Source: Chryseobacterium sp. G0162 | GTDB lineage: Bacteria > Bacteroidota > Bacteroidia > Flavobacteriales > Weeksellaceae | Direction of reading: 5' to 3' | DNA: 64,000 nucleotides | NCBI RefSeq assembly: GCF_003815715.1 | Contig: NZ_CP033922.1 | Location: 992,001 to 1,056,000 of the forward strand | The notes under the pieces: model-generated | Told to the model about the DNA's origin: nothing | Database searches by the model: none | What the model saw: the letters and a program-made list of their open reading frames with translations, nothing else | Shown here: piece after piece, positions 1 to 9,415 of the stretch | How the letters are laid out: each line of letters opens with the position of its first letter | Numbering within the stretch: position 1 is the first letter of the stretch | Position numbers and translations under genes: made by a program

Positions 1-770
1 TCAACTATGATTTTATTTTAGATTTTCTGAAACTGAAATATGAAAGCTTTTCCGGAAAGAAATTCTATTTCCCTGAGAATGTAGAGTTTGCATTACCAAC
101 TTCTGAAAAAATGTTTGTTGGGAATATTCCTACCGGAACCCGTTTCTATGGGGATAGACTGGCTGTTGGTATTTATTGGGAAGATAGATGGGGTGCTCGT
201 GACCTTGACCTTTCAGGATTGAATATTTCCGGAAAAATAGGTTGGAATGCAGCTTATAATTATGGTGAAGGACAATTGATGTATTCCGGAGATATGACTT
301 CTGCTCCCAACGGTGCTGTTGAATATCTTTATGCCGATAAAGGCTTAAGCACCCCAACGCTTGTCATGAATAATGTCTTCAGCGGAGATGCAAATTGTGG
401 GTATAAAATTGTCATCGGAAAAGGAGATCAAATTTCCTATGACTATATGATGAATCCGAATAATCTCTTTGCTGAGGCCAGATGTAACTCGGTTCAGAAA
501 CAAACGATTCTGGGAATTCTTTTACCAAAAGGTGGAAAGCAATGTTTCGTATTGTTGAATTTCGGAGCAGGGCACTCTCATGTTTCCGGAAATAATGAAG
601 TGTCTATGATGGCAACCAGTGCATTATATCAACAATGGTATGAAGCGATGTCTTTCAATGAGCTTATAAAAGAGCTTGGAGCAGAGATTACCACAGAAAA
701 AGCGGAAGCTGATTTTGATTTTTCACTGGAAACGCTTGAAAAAGATAGTTTTATTAAAGTCTTTAAATAA
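1..770 (+). CDS. TerD-like domain protein, 5' end outside the window
   Basis: The reading frame is already open at base 3 and runs to the TAA at 768-770, so this is the C-terminal ~255 residues of a longer protein; the first internal ATG at 111 is not the true start. The segment with DLDLSGLNISGKIGWN followed by a glycine-rich stretch and YSGDMTSAPNGAVEY resembles TerD-type beta-sandwich domains, which carry D-x-D-L-S strands and bind Ca2+ in tellurite/stress proteins. Similar domains occur at the C-terminus of large RING-domain proteins of the MXAN_6230/SCO0854 type, and this could be one. The last ~50 residues are acidic and helical. The family assignment comes from motif memory only. A terminator follows directly. 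Confidence 0.6.
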   Translation, partial: NYDFILDFLKLKYESFSGKKFYFPENVEFALPTSEKMFVGNIPTGTRFYGDRLAVGIYWEDRWGARDLDLSGLNISGKIGWNAAYNYGEGQLMYSGDMTSAPNGAVEYLYADKGLSTPTLVMNNVFSGDANCGYKIVIGKGDQISYDYMMNPNNLFAEARCNSVQKQTILGILLPKGGKQCFVLLNFGAGHSHVSGNNEVSMMATSALYQQWYEAMSFNELIKELGAEITTEKAEADFDFSLETLEKDSFIKVFK

Positions 771-774
771 AAAT

Positions 775-806
775 ACGCTGTTCAAAATTTTGAATGGCGT
801 TTTTTC
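775..806 (+). terminator. Rho-independent terminator
   Basis: An ACGCTGTTCAAAA arm pairs, with two wobbles, with TTTTGAATGGCGT and is followed by a T run. It ends the TerD-like gene 5 nt after its stop codon. Confidence 0.7.
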
Positions 807-840
807 TTTTAACAGATGATTTTATCTCTCAAAGACTGAA

Positions 841-955
841 CAGATTTTCTTAAGCATAAACATTTGTGTGATCTGTGGGAGCTTTTTATTTCGCGCAGAT
901 GTCATAGATTTTTACTCTCGCAAATTTTGCAGATAACACAGATTTATTCTAAAAC
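841..955. repeat. Dispersed intergenic repeat, copy A
   Basis: This spacer contains ATCTGTGGGA and CTCTCGCAAATTTTGCAGAT, which reappear (with small changes) at 13694-13724 on the other strand and at 50821-50890. The period of GCAGAT-like words and the lack of coding potential suggest a flavobacterial dispersed intergenic element. Function unknown. Confidence 0.5.
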
Positions 956-965
956 TAATTGCTTA

Positions 966-1520
966 TCATACATTTATACTTACAATAGAAAGATGTCCAT
1001 CATTTTCCTGAATAATTACTTTCTTTCCGTATCCGATCTGAATCTTAAATATATTCTCTAGCGGGAACTGCAGTACAGCCTGAAGAATCAGACGGATGAC
1101 CCCTGCATGAGCAATAATCAGGACTTTTCCAATATCTTTTTTAGCAACCAATTCGTTCCAAAAACTGATAACGCGGGTCTGCATTTCAATAAGGTTTTCG
1201 CCCCCTGAAGCTTTTATATTAATAAAATCTTTATACCAGGGATTAATTTCTTCCTCAGGAATCTCTGTCCATTTTTTTAATTCCCAATTTCCAAAATTCA
1301 TCTCCCGAATCCTTTCATCAGTTGAAAACTTAAACTTAAAATGTTCAGCCAAAAGGCAGCAACGTTGTGCCGGACTTGAAATTACCAGCTCAAAACCGTT
1401 ATCCAGATTTAAGTTTTTAAAATCATCCGAATACTCCTTTCGTAAAGGCATTTCGGCAAATCCATAACACAGATTTTCCGGATTATCTACCGCAGTATGA
1501 CGAATCAGATGAATTTCCAT
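966..1520 (-). CDS. cobC: Histidine phosphatase, alpha-ribazole phosphatase type
   Basis: This 184-residue protein belongs to the histidine phosphatase (phosphoglycerate mutase-like) superfamily. The N-terminal LIRHT carries the phosphorylated His, SPAQRC the conserved Arg, EMNFGNWE the Glu motif and AHAGVIR the second His. CobC removes phosphate from alpha-ribazole-5'-phosphate (or from cobalamin phosphate) in the lower-ligand branch of B12 synthesis. The catalytic motif reads RHT rather than the common RHG, as in many cobC-type members. It overlaps the end of cobS by 16 nt and is the last gene of a cobT-cobS-cobC operon, which supports the role; from sequence alone it would only be a generic phosphatase. 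Confidence 0.85.
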   Translation of the reverse strand: MEIHLIRHTAVDNPENLCYGFAEMPLRKEYSDDFKNLNLDNGFELVISSPAQRCCLLAEHFKFKFSTDERIREMNFGNWELKKWTEIPEEEINPWYKDFINIKASGGENLIEMQTRVISFWNELVAKKDIGKVLIIAHAGVIRLILQAVLQFPLENIFKIQIGYGKKVIIQENDGHLSIVSINV

Positions 1521-2287
1521 ACGATCATTGTTCCTAAATACAATAAAACTTCAGTAACCTGCTGTACAGCTCCTAAACAATCTCCGGTATAGCCGCCGAT
1601 ATGTTTTTTAAAATACCATCCCATGCAGATCTTTCCAAAATAAGCCAATGCAAAAGCCAATATCAAGCGCCAGTCCGGAATCAAAGCAAAAGAAATTACA
1701 ACCCCGATAAAACTTACCAACAGAGCCATTCCATCCAAAGGTTTATTGGCCAGAGGTTTTGATTTGCTTACGTCAATATCCGTCACATACTGATGAGTGT
1801 AAATCATCGTTCCGGAAATAAAACGGCTTGAAGTATGTGCCAGGACGATAATTCCCAGGGTCTTTAACAGATCCATAGCTACCAAGGCCTGAATACTGAG
1901 AAATTTTAAAGCAAACAATAAAATAATTCCGATGGTTCCGTAAGCTCCTACTCTACTGTCTTTCATAATGGTAAGAATTTTTTCCTTTCCATATCCACCT
2001 CCAAAACTGTCACACATATCTGTAAAGCCATCTTCATGAAAGGCTCCTGTAAGCAAAACACTGCTAATCATCATCAGAACAATTCCTATTTCCAGGTTAA
2101 AAAGCTGATAAGAAAGATATAAAATCCCTGCATTAATCAACCCTACCAAAAGTCCGATCCACGCAAAATACTTCTGGGATTTATTCATGATCTCACCGGA
2201 ATACGGAATGGTAAACGGAACGGGAATTCTGGTGAAGAACATCAGAGCCGTTGCAAAGTAGATCAATTCATTCTTTAAGGTCTTCAT
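1505..2287 (-). CDS. cobS: Adenosylcobinamide-GDP ribazoletransferase
   Basis: CobS joins adenosylcobinamide-GDP to alpha-ribazole(-phosphate), the final assembly step of cobalamin, at the cytoplasmic membrane. The 260-residue protein has the family length, several hydrophobic helices, the signature FHEDGFTDMCDSFGGGYGKE (about residues 83-102) followed by KDSRVGAYG, and the C-terminal GGYTGDCLGA. Start and stop abut neighbours: its ATG lies 1 nt after the cobT stop and its end overlaps cobC, which implies translational coupling. The cobinamide kinase gene cobU/cobP is not in the window and must lie elsewhere if the pathway is complete. Confidence 0.95.
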   Translation of the reverse strand: MKTLKNELIYFATALMFFTRIPVPFTIPYSGEIMNKSQKYFAWIGLLVGLINAGILYLSYQLFNLEIGIVLMMISSVLLTGAFHEDGFTDMCDSFGGGYGKEKILTIMKDSRVGAYGTIGIILLFALKFLSIQALVAMDLLKTLGIIVLAHTSSRFISGTMIYTHQYVTDIDVSKSKPLANKPLDGMALLVSFIGVVISFALIPDWRLILAFALAYFGKICMGWYFKKHIGGYTGDCLGAVQQVTEVLLYLGTMIVWKFI

Positions 2288-3310
<1,023 letters not shown>

Positions 3311-3547
3311 TTAAATAGAGAAAATGCAATATTAGTGAAATAAGGAGTATTTTGGGTAATGGCTCAAGGAGGTATTGGTGAGAAAATAGAAAATAGACGA
3401 AGAGATGAAAGACAAAAATCCCGGATTTTAGATAATGAGCCTATTCAATGCCCACCAACCTTAAACCTTAAACCTTGAACTTAGCACTCCAGAACACTCC
3501 TACTCTCAAACCCTACCATTCTCAAACTCAAAACAACTACGTAATAA

Positions 3548-4345
<798 letters not shown>

Positions 4346-4351
4346 ATTATC

Positions 4352-5431
4352 ATGACCATCCAAGACCTAAAAACGCACAACCTCCTCCTCTTCGAAGCCA
4401 TCTCCGGAAGCCGTGCTTTCGGGCTGGCAACGGAAACTTCGGATACGGATATCCGCGGAGTGTACTACTTACCGAAGGAAGATTTCTTCGGGCTGAACTA
4501 CATTCCGCAGATTTCCAATGAGACGAATGATATTACTTATTATGAGATCGGAAGGTTTGTGGAACTGTTGCAAAAGAATAACCCTAATATTCTGGAGGTT
4601 TTGGCAAGTCCTGAGAATTGTATTCTTCATAAAGATCCGTTGATGGATCTGCTTAAACCTGAGGATTTCCTCTCTAAATTATGTAAGGACACCTTTGCCG
4701 GATATGCCATTTCCCAGATTAAAAAATCAAAAGGTCTTAACAAAAAGATACTGAATCCTATTGACAAAGAAAGAAAATCCGTTCTTGACTTCTGCTTTAT
4801 TCTTGACGGACAAGGTTCTCTTCCTTTGAAAAGATGGTTGTTGGAAAACGGAAAAGTTCAGGAAAGATGTGGTTTAACAAATATTGACCATACCAAAGGA
4901 ATGTTTGCGTTATTTTATGATGACTCTCAAATATTGGGTTATAAAGGAATTATCCAGCATGAAGAAGCGAATCAGGTTTCAGTATCTTCTGTTCCCAAGG
5001 ATGAAAAGCCTGATGCTTATCTGTTTTGTAACCTGGATGCTTACTCTACATACTGCAAAGACTATAGAGAATATTGGAAGTGGGTAGAAGAACGCAATGA
5101 AGACCGATACAATGTTAACCAAACGCATGGGCAGAACTACGACAGCAAAAATATGATGCACACCATCCGTTTATTGCAGTCATGTGAACAGATTTTTAGA
5201 ACCCAATTTCTTAAAACCCGTGTAGAGAACCGGGATGAACTGCTAGATATCAAAGCCGGAAATTGGTCGTATGAAGCAGTAATGCAAAAGGCTGAAAATC
5301 TTATTCAATCCATTGAGCATCATCATTACGCTTCTCATCTTCCTGAAAGCCCTGATCTGGAAAAAACCACCAAAATTCTGGTTGAAATAAGAGAAAAACT
5401 ATATGAGGAAATCATAAATAATGAGCAATAA
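4352..5431 (+). CDS. RlaP-type nucleotidyltransferase, paralogue 2
   Basis: This 359-residue protein is of the same superfamily as its upstream neighbour. GSRAFG lies at residues 18-23 and SDTDIRG, with the two catalytic aspartates, just after. It is longer than paralogue 1, with a helical C-terminal half ending in a REKLYEEI coil, and resembles proteins annotated as DNA polymerase beta superfamily (PF10127). It is expected to be a cytoplasmic nucleotidyltransferase; the substrate is not predictable. The two proteins share the catalytic core but little else, so the pair is an old duplication or a functional heteromer rather than a recent repeat. Confidence 0.85.
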   Translation: MTIQDLKTHNLLLFEAISGSRAFGLATETSDTDIRGVYYLPKEDFFGLNYIPQISNETNDITYYEIGRFVELLQKNNPNILEVLASPENCILHKDPLMDLLKPEDFLSKLCKDTFAGYAISQIKKSKGLNKKILNPIDKERKSVLDFCFILDGQGSLPLKRWLLENGKVQERCGLTNIDHTKGMFALFYDDSQILGYKGIIQHEEANQVSVSSVPKDEKPDAYLFCNLDAYSTYCKDYREYWKWVEERNEDRYNVNQTHGQNYDSKNMMHTIRLLQSCEQIFRTQFLKTRVENRDELLDIKAGNWSYEAVMQKAENLIQSIEHHHYASHLPESPDLEKTTKILVEIREKLYEEIINNEQ

Positions 5432-5505
5432 GTAATATATAGTGGGAAGCTACAACTGTGCCCTCCCACTCTAACTAATACTCTAATACTCTCAAACCTT
5501 CAAAC

Positions 5506-5850
5506 CTACCTCTTCTTTGAAGCCTTGGCAATTTTGTTGTAATCAAGACAAAGTCTCATCCAATACTCAAAATCTTCGGGTTTCTGAAAACCAATAGGTT
5601 CTACATAACAGTATTCTTTTAGTTGCTTTCCCCTCATCATCATAGGAAGAAAACCTGTTTTCTCCGCTACTTCTTCTTCCTTTTCAGGATTGTAACGGCA
5701 CATCAGGTTGTCGTGACTGATATTGATACACATTTTGTCATTCACCAAAAATGCCAGGCCACCAAACATTTTCTTTTCTTCCACTTTAATATCATTCACT
5801 TGGGCTAGCCATTCTCTAACCCTGTCAGCCAATTCTATAGTATAAGCCAT
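5506..5850 (-). CDS. TfoX/Sxy N-terminal domain protein
   Basis: This 114-residue single-domain protein matches the TfoX N-terminal domain, with KKMFGGLAFLVNDKMC (residues 26-41) and the C-terminal MRLCLDYNK. In gamma-proteobacteria the full TfoX controls competence; isolated N-terminal domains in Bacteroidota are small cytosolic proteins of unknown role, so a competence function should not be assumed. It is a monocistronic minus-strand gene whose end faces the RlaP pair. A lysine-rich tail ends the protein. Confidence 0.85.
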   Translation of the reverse strand: MAYTIELADRVREWLAQVNDIKVEEKKMFGGLAFLVNDKMCINISHDNLMCRYNPEKEEEVAEKTGFLPMMMRGKQLKEYCYVEPIGFQKPEDFEYWMRLCLDYNKIAKASKKR

Positions 5851-6050
5851 GATGATTATATTTTATCTTTCAAAGCTATTTAAAAATTATATTCTATTTA
5901 TTTTTTTTGACTGAATTTATTTTACATCACCTAGTGATTCCCTTATTTGGACACTTTTTGAATCAGAAAAACACCCTACTCTATCAAGTGTTTTTAATTT
6001 TTAATAAAAATATTTTCAGAAAGTTGTAACAAAGAACAAATGTCACCAAC

Positions 6051-6071
6051 TAATTAATTGATATATCAATA
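6051..6071. promoter_or_regulatory. Possible MarR operator
   Basis: The sequence TTGATATATCAA with AT-rich flanks forms an inverted repeat about 30 nt before the marR start codon. MarR proteins usually bind 16-20-bp palindromes overlapping their own promoter. This assignment rests on position and symmetry only. Confidence 0.45.
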
Positions 6072-6098
6072 ATTGATAAGTCATATTAATCTAAAAAC

Positions 6099-6539
6099 AT
6101 GGAAAAATTAAATTCAATCATATTCTACAACATAGACAGAGCCATCAGAGCCTATAGAAACTATGCCCAACGCCAACTGAAAGCAAGCGGTTTTACAATC
6201 ACTATCGATCAGTGGCTTATCATCAAAGCAATTCTGGAAAACCCGGGAATTACACAGAATGAAATTGGTGATCTTGTTTTCAAGGACAATGCGTCTGTAA
6301 CGAGAATTATTGATCTAATGGTAAAATCCGAATACATCACAAGGCATGTTCACCCTGATGATCGTAGAAAAACAAATCTGGAAGTAACAGATTCCGGAAA
6401 AAAAGTCATCAAAGAGGTTCAGAATATCGTAGAAAATAATCGCGAGATTGCTTTGAAGGGAGTTTCAAAAGATGAGCTTGAAATGATGTATTCAGCTTTA
6501 CTGAAAATTTCAGAAAACTGTCTCAACCCTAAAAAATAA
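6099..6539 (+). CDS. MarR family transcriptional regulator
   Basis: This 146-residue winged-helix regulator has a helix-turn-helix around GITQNEIGDLVFKDNASVTRIIDLM and a wing at HPDDRRKTNLEVTDSG, the DxRxxxxxLT hallmark of MarR. It starts at the ATG at 6099 after an AT-rich leader holding the near-palindrome TTAATTGATATATCAATAAT (about 6051-6071), a reasonable autoregulatory operator. The TonB-dependent receptor gene starts 7 nt after its stop, so it most likely regulates its own operon with the receptor. The effector is unknown. Confidence 0.92.
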   Translation: MEKLNSIIFYNIDRAIRAYRNYAQRQLKASGFTITIDQWLIIKAILENPGITQNEIGDLVFKDNASVTRIIDLMVKSEYITRHVHPDDRRKTNLEVTDSGKKVIKEVQNIVENNREIALKGVSKDELEMMYSALLKISENCLNPKK

Positions 6540-6546
6540 AAACGCC

Positions 6547-8961
6547 ATGACCAGAATATTCGCCCTCATTTTTATCTGGATACTGCTGCTGTTCACCAGC
6601 TTATTGTCAGCCCAGACTATGCAGAATTTTTCCCTCTCAGGAAATATTAAATCGGACAAAGCAGAACAAATGGAAATCAACCTGTTGAATGCTGATCATA
6701 AATTGATTAAAACCGAAATTGTTGACTCTAACGGAAAATTCGGATTCAACGGTCTTAAAGGTGGAACTTACCACTTAAAAATCAGCAGAAACGGATCTGA
6801 GGTATACCATTCAGACAATATTTCATTAGTTAACAATACAACATTACCTTCCATTGATCTTACTATAAAATCTATTGAAGGAGTAACAATCACTAAAACC
6901 AAGCCTATGATCGAAAGACAGGATGGCAAAATGATTATGAACGTAGAAAACAGTATAGTCAGCACCGGAAATTCTGCCTTTGAAGTATTGGAAAAAGCTC
7001 CGGGAATCAGTATTGACAACAATGATAATATCAGCCTCCGCGGAAAAGGAAATCTTCTCATTCAGATTGATGGAAAAAATACCCCAATGACCGGAAGTGA
7101 TCTGGCCAACTATCTTAAAGGAATTCCATCATCAACAATTGATAAAATAGAGTTTATTACCAATCCTTCATCAAAATATGATGCGGCCGGATCTTCCATT
7201 ATTAATATCAAACTTAAAAAAGAGCAGAGAAAAGGTACAAACGGAAGTATATCTACCTCTTTGGGAATGGGTAAATATGTGAAAAACAATAACAGCCTCA
7301 GCATCAATCACCGAAATAAAAAGATCAATATTTTTGCCAACTACAGCTTTGCTTACAGGGAAGCTTACAACGGATTGGTACTGGATCGAAATTTTTATGA
7401 GAATAATAATTTCAAGAAAGCCTATATTCAGGATAACTATTTGAAGTTCAAATTCAACAATCATATTGCTAAAGCTGGAATGGATTATTACCTGAATGAT
7501 AAAAATGTACTTGGATTTTCTGTAGGATTAGTTTCTAACAAATTCAATCTTAATGGTGATAATGCCAATACAACAATGGGAAATTCTTACACTCCGGAAA
7601 GCACTTTTAATACTCAAAATACTTCCAATGACCAATGGACCAATATTTCAGTTAATTTAAACCATAAATACACGATTGATTCTTTAGGCTCAGAAATCTC
7701 TACGGATTTTGACTATATCAACTATTCTAACTCTTCTTTACAGAATTTTGAAACAAGAACTCATCAAATAGCCGATGGAATGAACCAACTTGATATCATG
7801 AAGGGAGATATGGATGGAAAACTGAATATCTATTCATTAAAATCTGACCTTACCAAGAATTTCAAAAATGACTGGAAACTTGAAAGCGGAATTAAAACCA
7901 GCTTTGTAAAAACCGATAATGATCTGAAATTCTTTAGCGTCAACAATGAAAACTTAATCCCTGATCTCTCAAAAACCAATCATTTCATTTATGAAGAGAA
8001 TATCAATGCGGTCTATGGAAATGTCTCAAAAAAATGGGATAAATTTAAAGCAACAGCAGGCTTAAGGCTGGAAAACACCAATGTAAAAGGGACTCAGCTT
8101 GCCACCAATCAGGTGAACAAAAGAAATTATACTCAATTCTTTCCAAGTGCTGTATTATCCTATGACCTGACGGAAAAAAGCAATCTGGAAGTAAATCTTA
8201 GCAGAAGGATTACAAGACCTAGCTACAATCAGTTAAACCCATTTAAGCTTTATCTTGATCCAACAACCATGAGCTCCGGAAACCCTGACCTTAATGCACA
8301 AACAACAATGAATTATGAACTCACCTATAGCCTGAGCAATAAATATTTTGCCACATTAAGCTATAGCAGGACATCAGACAACATTACAAATATTATAAAA
8401 CCTACCTTTGAAAATAATCAGAATGTAACAGTTCAGACCTTTGAGAACCTGAATTCAGCTTCGTATTACGGATTATATCTTATAGCTCCTGTAAAAGTTA
8501 CCCAATGGTGGGATATGAACAACAGTGCCAATTTTTATTATGGTTCCTACACTGGAAATGTTTCCGGAACACAAATTAACAACAAAGGAAACTTCACTTT
8601 CAATATCAACAGTATCAATTCATTTAAACTTGGAAATGGTTTTAGTGCTGAACTTACCGGAAATTATAAAGCGAGAGAAGTATATGCCTTCCTGAATATG
8701 AGCCCAAACTGGTACCTGAATATCGGAGCGCAAAAGAAATTCAAAAATAATAGCACTCTTAAATTCTCCTTCACAGATATATTCTTTACAAGTAATCTGA
8801 AAGGACAGACTATTTATAATGATTATATTGAAAATTTTGCAGTAAAAAGAGATACTCGTGTCGTGACACTATCCTACACCTACAATTTTGGTTCTTCTAA
8901 AAATGGACAACCTAGAAAAACTGGCGGTGCTGAGGATCTTAAGCAGAGAGTGGGAAGCTAG
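6547..8961 (+). CDS. TonB-dependent receptor, OMP_b-brl_3 type
   Basis: This 804-residue outer-membrane protein begins with a signal peptide (cleavage likely after LLSAQ, residue ~23), then a carboxypeptidase-regulatory-like beta-sandwich (about 28-105), a plug domain (about 110-225, with LEKAPGISIDNNDNISLRGKG) and a C-terminal barrel of the outer membrane protein beta-barrel family (PF14905 type). Such receptors take up or export unknown ligands and in Flavobacteriia are often paired with a regulator. Here the gene is 7 nt behind a MarR regulator and probably in its operon. The very end (TGGAEDLKQRVGS) is hydrophilic rather than the usual terminal aromatic, which sits a little earlier at YTYNFG. 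Confidence 0.92.
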   Translation: MTRIFALIFIWILLLFTSLLSAQTMQNFSLSGNIKSDKAEQMEINLLNADHKLIKTEIVDSNGKFGFNGLKGGTYHLKISRNGSEVYHSDNISLVNNTTLPSIDLTIKSIEGVTITKTKPMIERQDGKMIMNVENSIVSTGNSAFEVLEKAPGISIDNNDNISLRGKGNLLIQIDGKNTPMTGSDLANYLKGIPSSTIDKIEFITNPSSKYDAAGSSIINIKLKKEQRKGTNGSISTSLGMGKYVKNNNSLSINHRNKKINIFANYSFAYREAYNGLVLDRNFYENNNFKKAYIQDNYLKFKFNNHIAKAGMDYYLNDKNVLGFSVGLVSNKFNLNGDNANTTMGNSYTPESTFNTQNTSNDQWTNISVNLNHKYTIDSLGSEISTDFDYINYSNSSLQNFETRTHQIADGMNQLDIMKGDMDGKLNIYSLKSDLTKNFKNDWKLESGIKTSFVKTDNDLKFFSVNNENLIPDLSKTNHFIYEENINAVYGNVSKKWDKFKATAGLRLENTNVKGTQLATNQVNKRNYTQFFPSAVLSYDLTEKSNLEVNLSRRITRPSYNQLNPFKLYLDPTTMSSGNPDLNAQTTMNYELTYSLSNKYFATLSYSRTSDNITNIIKPTFENNQNVTVQTFENLNSASYYGLYLIAPVKVTQWWDMNNSANFYYGSYTGNVSGTQINNKGNFTFNINSINSFKLGNGFSAELTGNYKAREVYAFLNMSPNWYLNIGAQKKFKNNSTLKFSFTDIFFTSNLKGQTIYNDYIENFAVKRDTRVVTLSYTYNFGSSKNGQPRKTGGAEDLKQRVGS

Positions 8962-9122
8962 GACTTGTAGAGTTACTTGGTAGTCTGTTGGAGAACGATA
9001 AGTCAAAGATTTCTGATAAGATGTAGGCTTTAAGGCGCTCGGATTTCATCTCCGATACAATTGATTATGGTTAGATTTTCTCGAAGATTTTCTGAATACA
9101 TAGATATAGGAAAAGTTTAATG

Positions 9123-9240
9123 GCCACGAATGCACCAATGACCTTATTCTATGTTACTAGGTAATTTAAAAAACATTTTAATTGTAACCACATATAACAT
9201 AGAATTTATTTGTAAATAAAATAATTCGTGCATTCGTGGC
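9123..9240. repeat. Nested inverted repeat (118 bp)
   Basis: The outer arms GCCACGAATGCAC (9123-9135) and GTGCATTCGTGGC (9228-9240) are perfect complements. Inner arms ATTCTATGTTA (9146-9156) and TAACATAGAAT (9195-9205) are also perfect. The left and right spacers differ in length (10 and 22 nt), so this is an imperfect long hairpin rather than a terminator. It may be a REP- or MITE-like element. Confidence 0.75.
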
Positions 9241-9370
9241 AAAAAAAATGTACTCACTGAAAATCTTTGATTTTCTTACGCCTTAAACCAGCATGATACT
9301 TTAAACTCTTTTTGCCCTTGCCTAAAATCCAACAAGCACAATAAGTATAATTAAACCATCAAAAAACAAA

Positions 9371-9398
9371 AGATCCCTCAAAGTTGAGGGATCTTTTT
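9371..9398 (-). terminator. pnp terminator
   Basis: AGATCCCTCAA pairs with TTGAGGGATCT, with T runs on either side. It sits 20 nt after the pnp stop codon and could act in both directions. Confidence 0.85.
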
Positions 9399-9415
9399 AT
9401 ATCTAAGAATAATTC

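Larger units (their letters stand above)
8962..9415. other. Intergenic region with a large inverted repeat
   Basis: No credible gene is visible here. The region carries the nested inverted repeat at 9123-9240 and, at its end, the pnp terminator. It also contains scattered AAGATTTTC and GGCTTTAAGGCG words that recur within the region in changed order, which suggests decayed copies of intergenic elements. Confidence 0.6.

Noticed and set aside
864-1061. Plus-strand 65-aa ORF
   Set aside because: It lies across repeat copy A and the end of cobC in antisense, with no support.
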